Of a stretch of 64,000 nucleotides of DNA, positions 26,807-35,680 are shown one piece after another. Numbering within the stretch: the first letter of the stretch is position 1; every line of letters begins with the position of its first letter. Source of the DNA: Paenibacillus sp. FSL H7-0737 (GTDB lineage Bacteria > Bacillota > Bacilli > Paenibacillales > Paenibacillaceae); contig NZ_CP009279.1 of assembly GCF_000758545.1 (NCBI RefSeq), positions 5,208,001-5,272,000 on the forward strand, read 5' to 3'. The notes beneath the pieces are model-generated. The model saw only the letters and a program-made list of their open reading frames with translations, made no database searches and was not told the DNA's origin. Position numbers and translations under genes: made by a program.

Positions 26807-28654
26807 TTACCCTTGATTCTTATCTTCGTCAACAACCTCATAATCAGCGTCAACTACATTGTCTTTCTTAGGAGCGCCTTCAGCAGCTCCAGCGCCACCT
26901 TCAGCACCTTGCTCTGCTTGAGCAGCTTGTTCGTACAGCTTCATGGACAACTGTTGTACAATCTCAGTCAATGCTTCTGTAGCTGCATTGATTTCTTCAA
27001 GATTGTCAGTTTCAAGTGCTGCTTTCACTTTATCTTTAGCTTCGTTTGCTTTTTCAACTTCGGAAGCATCAGCTTTATCACCAAGATCTTTGATCACTTT
27101 CTCAGTGGAATACACGAGTTGGTCAGCGCTGTTCTTCGCTTCTACCAATTCTTTACGCTTACGGTCTTCCTCAGCGTGAAGCTCGGCATCCTTCATCATT
27201 TGTTCTACTTCTGCGTCGCTCAGACCGCTTGAAGAAGTGATAGTGATCTTTTGGCTCTTGTTAGTGCCTTTATCAGTTGCAGACACATTCACGATACCGT
27301 TGGCATCAATATCGAAAGAAACTTCGATTTGTGGTACGCCACGTGGTGCTGGTGGAATCTCGTTCAGCATGAAGCGTCCCAATGTTTTGTTGCCATTCGC
27401 CATTTGGCGCTCACCTTGTAGCACGTGAATCTCAACGCTAGGTTGGTTGTCAGCAAAGGTCGAGAATACTTGGGATTTACTTGTAGGAATTGTAGTGTTA
27501 CGCTCGATCATCTTCGTGAACACGCCGCCTGCAGTTTCGATACCGAGGGAAAGCGGAGTTACGTCGAGCAATACAACGTCCTTAACATCACCAGTCAATA
27601 CACCCGCTTGAACAGCAGCACCAAGAGCTACAACTTCATCCGGATTCACACCTTTGTGTGGATCTTTACCTGTAAGCTTCTTAATTGCATCTTGTACAGC
27701 AGGAATACGTGTAGAACCACCAACCAGAACGATTCTGGTAAGGTCTGCAGGCGTCATACCAGCATCAGACAATGCTTGACGAGTTGGTCCCAAAGTACGT
27801 TCTACTAGACCAGCAGTAAGCTCATCAAACTTCGCACGAGTCAAGTTGATCTCCAAATGCTGAGGCACTCCGTCAACTACAGTGATGAACGGAAGAGAAA
27901 TAGTGGTTGTCAGTACGCCCGACAATTCTTTCTTCGCTTTTTCAGCTGCATCTTTCAAACGTTGTACAGCAGATTTATCTTTGCTCAGATCAATACCTTG
28001 CTCTTTCTTAAATTCGGATACCAGATGATCCATAACCACTTGGTCAAAGTCATCGCCACCAAGTTTGTTGTCGCCGCTTGTAGCTTTTACTTCAAAGAAT
28101 CCATCGCCCAGTTCAAGGATAGATACGTCGAACGTACCGCCACCAAGGTCATAGACAAGGATAGTTTGATCTTCGGATTTCTCCAGACCATATGCCAAAG
28201 CTGCAGCTGTTGGCTCATTCACAATACGCAAAACTTCCAAGCCTGCAATTTTACCTGCATCTTTAGTAGCTTGACGTTGGCTGTCATTGAAATAAGCAGG
28301 AACTGTGATAACTGCTTGAGTAACAGTTTGGCCAAGATATGCTTCTGCATCGGATTTCAGCTTTTGAAGAATCATTGCTGAAATTTCTTGTGGGGAATAG
28401 TCTTTACCATCGATGCTTTCTTTATGGTTAGTACCCATGTGACGTTTAACAGAGCTGATCGTACGATCAGGGTTAGTAATTGCTTGGCGTTTAGCTGTTT
28501 CACCGACGATACGCTCGCCGTCTTTCTTAAAACCTACCACCGAAGGGGTTGTACGTGCGCCCTCTGGGTTTGGAATTACAACGGCTTCGCCGCCTTCCAT
28601 TACGGCAACGCAAGAGTTCGTGGTTCCTAAGTCAATACCGATAACTTTACTCAC
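26807..28654 (-). CDS. dnaK: Chaperone protein DnaK (Hsp70)
   Basis: The 615-residue Hsp70. The nucleotide-binding domain has GIDLGTTNSCVAV (phosphate 1), VYDLGGGTFDVS (phosphate 2) and LVGGSTRIPAV (adenosine). The linker DVVLLDVTPLSLGIET follows, and the substrate-binding domain and lid lead to an acidic tail (VVDEDKNQG). The start is GTG after AGAGGAGG. With GrpE and DnaJ upstream and downstream it forms the folding machine, and heat control is through HrcA at the CIRCE site. Confidence 0.98.
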   Translation of the reverse strand: MSKVIGIDLGTTNSCVAVMEGGEAVVIPNPEGARTTPSVVGFKKDGERIVGETAKRQAITNPDRTISSVKRHMGTNHKESIDGKDYSPQEISAMILQKLKSDAEAYLGQTVTQAVITVPAYFNDSQRQATKDAGKIAGLEVLRIVNEPTAAALAYGLEKSEDQTILVYDLGGGTFDVSILELGDGFFEVKATSGDNKLGGDDFDQVVMDHLVSEFKKEQGIDLSKDKSAVQRLKDAAEKAKKELSGVLTTTISLPFITVVDGVPQHLEINLTRAKFDELTAGLVERTLGPTRQALSDAGMTPADLTRIVLVGGSTRIPAVQDAIKKLTGKDPHKGVNPDEVVALGAAVQAGVLTGDVKDVVLLDVTPLSLGIETAGGVFTKMIERNTTIPTSKSQVFSTFADNQPSVEIHVLQGERQMANGNKTLGRFMLNEIPPAPRGVPQIEVSFDIDANGIVNVSATDKGTNKSQKITITSSSGLSDAEVEQMMKDAELHAEEDRKRKELVEAKNSADQLVYSTEKVIKDLGDKADASEVEKANEAKDKVKAALETDNLEEINAATEALTEIVQQLSMKLYEQAAQAEQGAEGGAGAAEGAPKKDNVVDADYEVVDEDKNQG

Positions 28655-28770
28655 AATAATTTGCCTCCTCTAAAGGTATATGGAGCATTCGCTCATTAAA
28701 ATAATAAAATATTTAAAAAATTCGATTGGTACCGATGGTGGACAGATACTGCCCGTCCTATATATACAGA

Positions 28771-29352
28771 TTACATGCTGACTTTGACCATAGCAGGACG
28801 AAGGACTTTATCTTTCAGGAGGTATCCCTTTTGGACCTCTTCCGTTACGATACCCTCTTCGTACTCCTCGCTCTCCACCTGCATAATAGCCTGATGGTAT
28901 TCAGGATTAAAAGGCTGTCCTACTGTTTCCATAGCCGTAAGTCCCTCGGACTTCAATACCCCATCTAGCTGACGGAAAATCATATTAACACCCTTCACGA
29001 AAGCTTCGGATTCTGGGCTGCTAGGAGTAGTCACTAAAGCACGCTCAAAATTGTCCAGTACTGAAAGCAATTCAGTCACGAGCTTGGAGGTGGCATATTG
29101 AGCCAACTCTTCTTTCTCCTTCTGAGTACGACGACGGAAGTTATCGAAATCAGCCTGCGCACGCAGCGCACGTCCTTGATATTCATCAGCGAGATCCTGC
29201 AGACGTTTTACCTCCGAACCTGTGTCTGAAGCACCTTCACTAATTTCTTCTGCCGTAAATGAGTCGGTTTCCGAAGCTACATCAGCCTCAGGTTCCTCAT
29301 TTATCAAATCTTCTTTGAATTCATTAGCATCTTGAACTTGTTCCTTTTTCAA
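28771..29352 (-). CDS. grpE: Nucleotide exchange factor GrpE
   Basis: A 193-residue protein with a charged flexible N-terminus (acidic, rich in Glu), a long coiled coil (about 45-110) and a beta domain ending EVQKGYLLKDKVLRPAMVKVS, which is the family signature. It releases ADP from DnaK. It starts at TTG behind an AAGGAGGTGA site. It is second in the hrcA operon. Confidence 0.97.
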   Translation of the reverse strand: MKKEQVQDANEFKEDLINEEPEADVASETDSFTAEEISEGASDTGSEVKRLQDLADEYQGRALRAQADFDNFRRRTQKEKEELAQYATSKLVTELLSVLDNFERALVTTPSSPESEAFVKGVNMIFRQLDGVLKSEGLTAMETVGQPFNPEYHQAIMQVESEEYEEGIVTEEVQKGYLLKDKVLRPAMVKVSM

Positions 29353-29414
29353 GTTGTCTTCACCTCCTTAAAATCATTCATTAAAATCATTCACGTAATC
29401 AATGTTGACTCTGT

Positions 29415-30446
29415 TCACTTATACCAGTGTGCCAGCATCGCTGTCAAATCTCGGGATAAAATGCCCAAGATCCCCATCACTCTTGCATATTCCATTCGTG
29501 TCGGACCAAGGATACCAATGCTCCCCAGTGCCTGCCCATCAAGAGAATAAGTGGCGGTGATCAGACTGCAGTTAGCGAACGCTTCATGATTGTTCTCCGT
29601 CCCTATTCGGACCTGGATACCTGTGCCGCCTGTTGTAGGGGCCAGCATTTTGAGCAATGTAGGCGTCTCTTCCAGCAGATCAAGAATGCTTTTCACCTTG
29701 TCAACATCCTTGAACTCAGGCTGTGTAAGCATATTCGTCGCTCCACTAAGATAGATACGCTGCTCTTGATCACTTTCCAGCGCAATGTCTAGCACTTGCA
29801 TTAATTCTTCATAATGTGAGATGTGACGCTGCATTTCCTCGCCAAGCTCGGAATACAGCCGAGTCTTCAGCTTATAGAGTGGTACATTGACCAGCTTACT
29901 ATTCAGTAGGTTAACCACTTTCTCCATCTCGGAAACGGATATCTCCGGTGGAATGTTCACCGTACGGTTCTCAACTTGACCCGTACTTGTAACAATAATC
30001 GCTACAGCGGTTTTATCATCTAGTGGTAACAACTGAAAATGACGCAATGATGTATGAAAAACCTCCGGTCCCAGAAGGATGGAAGTGTAATTCGTCATAT
30101 TGGAAAGAATCATCGCCGCATGTTGGATTACCTGCTCCATCGCATTCAGCTTCTCGGCAAAAAAAGCGCGGATCGTGCCCATCTCTGCCGTTTCGGCGGA
30201 ATTCCACGGTACCAAATGATCCACATAATATCGGTATCCTTTATGGGAAGGTATTCTCCCCGCCGATGTATGAGGCTGCTCGAGATAACCCAAATCCTCT
30301 AGGTCAGCCATTTCATTTCGAATAGTTGCAGGACTGTACCCTACATCACCCCGTTTAGAAATGCTGCGAGATCCTACTGGTTCTGCCGATGAAATATAAT
30401 CATCTACAATTGCATTTAGTATCATTCTCTGGCGATCAGTTAACAT
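29415..30446 (-). CDS. hrcA: Heat-inducible transcription repressor HrcA
   Basis: A 343-residue repressor with an N-terminal winged helix (LTDRQRMILNAIVDDYISSA, then VGSRSISKRGDVGYSPATIR) that binds CIRCE, and a C-terminal dimerisation/GAF-like domain ending MARVMGILGILSRDLTAMLAHWYK-like. I start at ATG 30446 after AGGAGGGG; the upstream frame start at 30512 would lie within the CIRCE operator. It is autoregulated, with GroE needed for folding of the repressor in the B. subtilis model. Confidence 0.97.
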   Translation of the reverse strand: MLTDRQRMILNAIVDDYISSAEPVGSRSISKRGDVGYSPATIRNEMADLEDLGYLEQPHTSAGRIPSHKGYRYYVDHLVPWNSAETAEMGTIRAFFAEKLNAMEQVIQHAAMILSNMTNYTSILLGPEVFHTSLRHFQLLPLDDKTAVAIIVTSTGQVENRTVNIPPEISVSEMEKVVNLLNSKLVNVPLYKLKTRLYSELGEEMQRHISHYEELMQVLDIALESDQEQRIYLSGATNMLTQPEFKDVDKVKSILDLLEETPTLLKMLAPTTGGTGIQVRIGTENNHEAFANCSLITATYSLDGQALGSIGILGPTRMEYARVMGILGILSRDLTAMLAHWYK

Positions 30447-30481
30447 GTTATCCCCTCCTATCGGCTGTTGGCTCCGATTCG

Positions 30482-30508
30482 TTAGCACTCGACTCAGATG
30501 AGTGCTAA
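30482..30508 (-). promoter_or_regulatory. CIRCE operator
   Basis: A perfect TTAGCACTC-N9-GAGTGCTAA inverted repeat lies between the hrcA promoter and its ribosome binding site. HrcA bound here blocks transcription of the chaperone operon at normal temperature. Confidence 0.98.
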
Positions 30509-30519
30509 CCACTAATACA

Positions 30520-30549
30520 AAAATACCAAACTGACATTGACATTGTCAA
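30520..30549 (-). promoter_or_regulatory. Promoter of hrcA operon
   Basis: TTGACA (30544-30549 on the minus strand) and TATTTT (30520-30525) lie 18 bases apart, immediately upstream of the CIRCE operator. Confidence 0.75.
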
Positions 30550-30550
30550 G

Positions 30551-31060
30551 TCAGTTCAGCATCTTAAGTACTGCTATTTCATCGCAGGCATGCTGCTTTT
30601 TACAATTCACGCAATCTGTCCATACCTTTTCGGGAAAAATCTCTTTCTCAACAACTTCGAATCCGTTTCTAAGAAAGAAATCTACGGCGTAGGTTAGTGC
30701 CATGACCTTAGGGATTTTCTGGTTTCTGGCTTCCTCAACCAACTTCTCTAAAATCATTGAGCCTACACCTTTGCCCTTACCTTCGTCATTCAGACCGATC
30801 GAGCGAATCTCTACAAGATCATTCCCGAGTCTGAAGAGTGACCCACAGCCAACGAATCTGCCGCCAATTTCTGCAACAACGAATTGATCGATCTGGCGTG
30901 TCAGCGCCTGCCTGGAACGGGGCAACATGATCCCGCGCTGTGCGTATTCTTCTATCATCAGATACAACGGTTCAACATCTTCTATCACAGCATTTCTGCA
31001 AATCACCTGTGCGTCTCCTGCTGGAGACGAATGGCGGATCATTTCCGTCTTGGCAAGCAC
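30551..31060 (-). CDS. GNAT family N-acetyltransferase (ArgA-like)
   Basis: A 169-residue acetyl-CoA-dependent transferase. It shows the GNAT beta-strand/P-loop: IRSIGLNDEGKGKGVGSMILEKLVEEA, preceded by VVAEIGGRFVGCGSLFRL. Its C-terminus has a Cys-rich ending (DCVNCKKQHACDE) seen in short ArgA-type N-acetylglutamate synthases of Firmicutes, so arginine biosynthesis is possible but not shown. The start is GTG after GAGGGG. That site lies in a hairpin that also contains the start region. It ends just before the hrcA promoter. Confidence 0.8.
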   Translation of the reverse strand: MLAKTEMIRHSSPAGDAQVICRNAVIEDVEPLYLMIEEYAQRGIMLPRSRQALTRQIDQFVVAEIGGRFVGCGSLFRLGNDLVEIRSIGLNDEGKGKGVGSMILEKLVEEARNQKIPKVMALTYAVDFFLRNGFEVVEKEIFPEKVWTDCVNCKKQHACDEIAVLKMLN

Positions 31061-31063
31061 TTT

Positions 31064-31112
31064 AATTCACCCCTCTGTTGATAATATGAATAAATATACA
31101 ACAGAGTGAATT
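31064..31112 (-). promoter_or_regulatory. Hairpin masking the GNAT gene's ribosome binding site
   Basis: On the minus strand AATTCAC-TCTGTTG pairs with CAACAGA-GG-GTGAATT (7 bp, bulge, 7 bp). The second arm contains the AGAGGGG Shine-Dalgarno sequence of the GNAT gene. The structure lies between hemW and that gene and could limit its translation or act as a weak terminator. Confidence 0.5.
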
Positions 31113-31135
31113 ACAATTCAAGGGGTATTTTAAAA

Positions 31136-32308
31136 TTAAACTTCTGTCAGTGCGCCTACAAATTCTGCGAAAACATCGTTCCCGAAAAGGATCCCTTGCT
31201 TGCTGAGTCGGTAAGTCCCCTCTTCGTGCTCAAGTAGACCCGCATGCAGCATCTTATGCAAGGATTTCGCAAATACATCCTCTATCGAACGCCCAAATTG
31301 CGCTTGAAAAGCCTCATTAGAGACGCCTTCATGCATACGTAAGCCAACCATCATAAAGTCCTCCATCGCTTCTGCTTCAGTAATTGGGTATGCGTCTAAT
31401 CGAGGCAACCCTTTACGTGTAGCTTCAACATAAGGATTTACACCCTTAACATTAATATGACGCTGGCGACCCACATATCCATGTGCACCTGCTCCAAGAC
31501 CATAATAATCTTCATTACGCCAGTAAGTGATATTGTGACGACTCTCCATACCTGGTTTTGCGAAGTTACTGATTTCGTATTGGTTATAGCCCGCTTCCTT
31601 CATAGATGACATCAACAAGAGGTACATTTGCAGTTCATCTTCTTCATTAGGAAGAGGAAGTTTGTTCTTATTAAATAGGGTGTGAAAAAGAGTGTTCTCC
31701 TCCACCTTCAAGCTGTAAATAGAATAGTGGGGTAAATCAAGCTCCAAGGCCTTACGAATACTTTCGCCCAGCATCTCTACAGTTTGGTTCGGCAAACCAA
31801 ACATAAGGTCAACCGACAGGTTGTTAAGACCAACTGCACGAGCATTCTCCAAGCTGCGGTATACATCGTCAACATTATGAATCCGGCCAATACCCGTAAG
31901 GAGTTCGTTCTGAAACGCCTGAACACCAAAGCTCACCCGATTCACGCCGCCTTCTTTCATAACCGCCAACTTATCTATATCCGTAGTTCCCGGATTTGCT
32001 TCCATAGAGAACTCGATATCTTTATCCCAGTTTGGGAAATGTGTCCGAACTGATTTTAGAAAATAAGCCATCTCATCCGGCTTCAGTACTGTTGGGGTAC
32101 CACCGCCGACAAAGATCGTTTTGATAACACCCGGTGGAGTGTTCTTGACGGTCAGCTCCATTTCTCGATCCAAGGCTTGGAGATAATCCATAACCGGCTG
32201 ATCCTTGAGAACGTAGGAATTAAAATCACAATAAAAGCACTTATTGGTACAAAAAGGAATATGAATGTATACGGCCTCAGGGGGACGGCCATTAGTATTC
32301 GTGGTCAT
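31136..32308 (-). CDS. hemW: Radical SAM heme chaperone HemW
   Basis: A 390-residue radical SAM protein. The 4Fe-4S motif is C20-x3-C24-x2-C27 (CTNKCFYC), without the extra fourth cysteine of true HemN, and the C-terminal region has the HemW-type VGLRMHEGV. Other family marks are YIHIPFC, FVGGGTPT and SVDLMFGLP. It is named HemW rather than coproporphyrinogen dehydrogenase for these reasons. In Bacilli it lies between lepA and hrcA; here it is separated from lepA by the inserted sugar locus. Confidence 0.94.
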   Translation of the reverse strand: MTTNTNGRPPEAVYIHIPFCTNKCFYCDFNSYVLKDQPVMDYLQALDREMELTVKNTPPGVIKTIFVGGGTPTVLKPDEMAYFLKSVRTHFPNWDKDIEFSMEANPGTTDIDKLAVMKEGGVNRVSFGVQAFQNELLTGIGRIHNVDDVYRSLENARAVGLNNLSVDLMFGLPNQTVEMLGESIRKALELDLPHYSIYSLKVEENTLFHTLFNKNKLPLPNEEDELQMYLLLMSSMKEAGYNQYEISNFAKPGMESRHNITYWRNEDYYGLGAGAHGYVGRQRHINVKGVNPYVEATRKGLPRLDAYPITEAEAMEDFMMVGLRMHEGVSNEAFQAQFGRSIEDVFAKSLHKMLHAGLLEHEEGTYRLSKQGILFGNDVFAEFVGALTEV

Positions 32309-32349
32309 TAGCTGTCTCCTTTATATAAAAATATCGTTTGACTAGTGTA

Positions 32350-32388
32350 ATCTAAAAAACAAGAAAAGGGAAGCCTGACGGCTTCCCT
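32350..32388 (-). terminator. Terminator after the FAD oxidoreductase operon
   Basis: AGGGAAGCC and GGCTTCCCT form a 9-bp stem with a TGAC/GTCA loop, then TTTTCTTGTTTTTT on the minus strand. It ends the six-gene sugar locus and implies that hemW has its own promoter. Confidence 0.85.
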
Positions 32389-32436
32389 CCAAGGGCGATC
32401 ATTTATAAATGATCTCTATTTTAAAATACAAAAAAA

Positions 32437-32530
32437 TATAAGTTTTACGTTATCCTATATATTTTGTATTTCTCGCAGAAACGGATACCGTCCCTATAAG
32501 GACGGCTAAGCCGTTTCTTCTTAATATATC
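32437..32530. repeat. Family A palindromic intergenic repeat, copy 2 (second half and linker)
   Basis: It carries the AT-rich linker (AAATATAAG...) and the second half: AGAAACGG (32477) pairing with CCGTTTCT (32511), around GTCCCTATAAGGAC (32490-32503). The first AAACGC/GCGTTT half is missing. It sits between hemW's upstream terminator and the FAD gene's stop. Confidence 0.8.
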
Positions 32531-34770
32531 CGCATTTCCACGAGTTCTGCACGTTCTCCTCCGTTGGTTTCATGAACAACGATCCGAACAGCATCCGTAA
32601 GGACAGGCTTCTCTAAACGATGTACGTTCTTCCGGCGATGATTGTCTTTGACGCGGAACATGACTTGCCACACGCCATCAATGAGTAACTCTACATCGTA
32701 AGCCTTTACTAGTTCAGGAATCACTAGAAATGGCGTTTCATGGTGATGTAAGTTGATAAGATCCTCATTAACATCATCGTTAAAGGTAAAATGAATTTCA
32801 GAGACTGAAGCAGCATCCGGGAGACGCGCCTCTACCCACTCCGTTCTACCAGCAGTCATCGGCTCAGAAACCCAGCTATGTGGCCCTGCAAAAGGTCGAA
32901 CATACCCGTCAGTGACTTTGGATGCAGCATATGCGGATGTTTCTACCGCAAAGCAGAAATGCCTGCGTACAAGCTGTTTCATGCTCCACTCCATCACCGG
33001 CTGATCTGGCTGATGATCCTCCAGCGCTGAATCGACTACAGGTTTCACGCCTCGCTCAAATGTAATAACACCTGTGATTGGGGTTTCTGAAATATGCAAT
33101 TGAATATGCTCATTAGCTCGAATAATAGCGAAGATATTACATTCGCCGATTGAACTCCACTGCTCCTCTTGTACCGGAACATCAATCCATTGCTGCTCTC
33201 CAGCTTGTACTATTACAACATCAACCTGTCTACACTCTGCTGGAACGTAATTTTCCGCACGCCCAGTCGTCCATAGCTCAACGGTCAACTCTGACTGAGT
33301 ACTTGCTGACACAAGCAGCTTCAACCCAAGGATATTTCCTTCAACCGGAAACAAAATTCCTACGTCATGAGAAAGCTCATAAGCTTCAGCTGGTCGATCC
33401 AGTACTATGCCTTTCATCGTACTGGACGCATGAATCTCACTATTTCTCGCGAGATCTAGCGGATCTTCGTTGCGCAATCCAATAATCGAAGCATCTTGCT
33501 TTAACATCACCTGTTGCAATTCATGCATATGCTGATTGCGAATTTCACGAGGGGTTACACCTTTGATGACGGATAATGCTGCACCTGCTCCAGCCGCTTC
33601 ACCCATGATCGCACAGGTCGCCATGACGCGTGTTGTTCCAAAAGCCACATGAGATGCGCTGATATTCCGACCCGCGAAGAGTAGATTTCGCACATTCTTC
33701 GAATAGAGCGAACTAAATGGAATATGATAAATCCCATCCGCATGCAGATGCTTCGAGCCGCTCTCTTCTGCGTACATCCCTTGCGGTGGATGCAGATCAA
33801 TCGACCATCCTCCGAATCCAATCCGGTCTTCAAATTCACGCTGCGCAAGAATATCATTTTGCGTTAATATCGTATCGCCAACAAACCGTCTGTATTCACG
33901 TTTACCCGGAATTGAGCCAACCCACTCCAGCGTCATATTTTCGGCATCAAAATGACCTGAGTTTTTAATGTAATCCCAAATCCCATAAATAACAGAGGAT
34001 AGCTCATCACGTATACGTTCATTCTCATCCACCGTATCAAGCTCACCGCCCCACTCAATCCACCAGTAGTGACAGCCTGAATCTCCACTCCGAATGACCC
34101 GACGGATCGGAATCGACGTTGTTGTAATATCCTTCGCGAACGATGGAGCAACATAACGTACCGGTTTTCCTGTATCCTGTGTATAAAACAATAATGTACT
34201 GCCTAATGTAATGTTATCTGGCACTTCAGGTGCCCATTCCTCATTAAATTCATGGCGGGCTTCACGTCCTAATCGGAAGTCAGCTCCTGCTAGGAAGCCA
34301 ACCAAACCATCGCCCGTGCAATCGATGAACGCCTCACTCTTGAACGTAATCAACCGCTCAGATCCCATCATCCAACCAATCACACTGCGAATCGTCCGAT
34401 CCTCTGCCTCACCTTCCGCTTCCACTTCGCGTACATCGGTATTTAGGAATAGGCTGATATTCGACTCTGCCTTCACGGCTTCGAGTAAGGTTAGATCCCA
34501 TAAGTATGGATTTCCCTCCGGGTTCCGGTATTGATTCTCGATGAATAACTCACCCATAATGCCTGTCTCACGTGCATATCGATTTACACCATGTCCTGTT
34601 GCACCACATACCCATACCCGAACCTCTGAACTCGAGTTACCACCAAGTACAGGACGGTTCTGCACTAGTGCTACCTTTAACCCTAGGCGCGCTGCAGCGA
34701 TCGCCGCGTTCATTCCTGCAAGTCCACCACCGACCACTGTTACATCGGATTTCACCGTTTCTGTTCTCAT
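32521..34770 (-). CDS. FAD-dependent oxidoreductase with C-terminal discoidin-like domain
   Basis: A 749-residue flavoprotein of the FAD_oxidored (PF12831) type. Residues 10-50 form the dinucleotide fold (VVGGGLAGMNAAIAAARLGL, then LGGNSSSEVRVW). A second FAD contact is FAGRNISASHVAFGTTRVMA (about 373-392). The middle (about 455-590) is a beta-rich domain. Residues 590-749 resemble an F5/8 type C (discoidin) carbohydrate-binding fold: YAASKVTDGYVRPFAGPHSW, WVEARLPDAASVSEI and VELLIDGVWQ are typical. No signal peptide is present, so it acts in the cytoplasm. It lies 19 bases after a sugar permease gene and probably acts on the imported compound. Substrate unknown; the fused discoidin-like end is odd for a cytoplasmic enzyme. 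Confidence 0.85.
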   Translation of the reverse strand: MRTETVKSDVTVVGGGLAGMNAAIAAARLGLKVALVQNRPVLGGNSSSEVRVWVCGATGHGVNRYARETGIMGELFIENQYRNPEGNPYLWDLTLLEAVKAESNISLFLNTDVREVEAEGEAEDRTIRSVIGWMMGSERLITFKSEAFIDCTGDGLVGFLAGADFRLGREARHEFNEEWAPEVPDNITLGSTLLFYTQDTGKPVRYVAPSFAKDITTTSIPIRRVIRSGDSGCHYWWIEWGGELDTVDENERIRDELSSVIYGIWDYIKNSGHFDAENMTLEWVGSIPGKREYRRFVGDTILTQNDILAQREFEDRIGFGGWSIDLHPPQGMYAEESGSKHLHADGIYHIPFSSLYSKNVRNLLFAGRNISASHVAFGTTRVMATCAIMGEAAGAGAALSVIKGVTPREIRNQHMHELQQVMLKQDASIIGLRNEDPLDLARNSEIHASSTMKGIVLDRPAEAYELSHDVGILFPVEGNILGLKLLVSASTQSELTVELWTTGRAENYVPAECRQVDVVIVQAGEQQWIDVPVQEEQWSSIGECNIFAIIRANEHIQLHISETPITGVITFERGVKPVVDSALEDHQPDQPVMEWSMKQLVRRHFCFAVETSAYAASKVTDGYVRPFAGPHSWVSEPMTAGRTEWVEARLPDAASVSEIHFTFNDDVNEDLINLHHHETPFLVIPELVKAYDVELLIDGVWQVMFRVKDNHRRKNVHRLEKPVLTDAVRIVVHETNGGERAELVEMRIY

Positions 34771-34789
34771 GTTAGTACTCCTCCTATAG

Positions 34790-35617
34790 TTAGCCTTTCA
34801 CAGCCGAGCTGGAAATCCCTTGAATAATGTATTTCTGACCCACAAAGAAGATAATAATCATTGGAATAATCGCAGCCGATGAAGCAGCCATCATCCCGTT
34901 GTAGTCCACATTGTTCTCAAGAATAAAATTCTGCAATCCAAGCGGAATGGTATATAGTTTAGGGCTTTGCAAGAATACAAGCGCATTCTCATAATCATTC
35001 CATTGCCAGGAGAAATCGAGAATAGCAAACGTTGCTATTGCTGGCTTCGCTAATGGCAGAATTAAGCGGAAAAATATCTTATAATGCCCCGCCCCATCCA
35101 AAAAAGCGGATTCCGTAATTTCCTTAGGAATACTCATAAAGAACTGCCGAAGCATAAATACACCGAAGATTGAGAACATGGCTGGTAAGATCAGCGCCCA
35201 ATGCGTATTGTAAATCCCAACCCAGTTAAACATGATAAACTTTGGAACAAAAAGCACCTGAGGTGGAACCATCATCATGGATAAATATATGACAAATAGT
35301 CCATCTCGACCTTTGAACGAAGTACGTGAAAATCCGTAAGCGGCAAGGGCAGATAGAAACACAGCCCCCACAGTTCCAATAATTGAAATCTTAAGTGAAT
35401 TTAAATAATACGGAACAAAATCATGACTTCCTGTCCATACCCGAATATGATTGCTCCAGTTGAGAGATGAAGGCAGCCATTTGTTAAACACCTCGGCAGG
35501 TGTCTGAAAGGATGTGCTGAGCATCCATAGGAAAGGCACAATCATAAATAGTCCTAGAACAAACATGATGACCGTTACTGGCAGTTTCACCTTCATGTTT
35601 CCTGCGTTTTCATTCAT
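34790..35617 (-). CDS. Carbohydrate ABC transporter permease (CUT1, MalG-like)
   Basis: A 275-residue membrane protein with about six helices and the EAA coupling loop ESAFLDGAGHYKIFFRLILP (about 185-205), which contacts the ATPase. The N-terminus LPVTVIMFVLGLFMIVPFLWMLSTSFQ is typical of MalG-type permeases. It pairs with the MalF-like permease 63 bases upstream. No ATPase is encoded locally, so a shared MsmK/MsmX-type ATPase is likely used. Confidence 0.93.
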   Translation of the reverse strand: MNENAGNMKVKLPVTVIMFVLGLFMIVPFLWMLSTSFQTPAEVFNKWLPSSLNWSNHIRVWTGSHDFVPYYLNSLKISIIGTVGAVFLSALAAYGFSRTSFKGRDGLFVIYLSMMMVPPQVLFVPKFIMFNWVGIYNTHWALILPAMFSIFGVFMLRQFFMSIPKEITESAFLDGAGHYKIFFRLILPLAKPAIATFAILDFSWQWNDYENALVFLQSPKLYTIPLGLQNFILENNVDYNGMMAASSAAIIPMIIIFFVGQKYIIQGISSSAVKG

Positions 35618-35652
35618 ACCGCCTGCTCCTTTAAATTATGGTTTCGGGGCCC

Positions 35653-35675
35653 CCCGCAAAGCTTCACTTTGTGGG
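35653..35675 (-). other. Hairpin between the two permease genes
   Basis: CCCACAAAG and CTTTGCGGG form a 9-bp stem with one G-T pair around a five-base loop, without a T tail. It may tune permease messages. Confidence 0.5.
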
Positions 35676-35680
35676 ATCAT

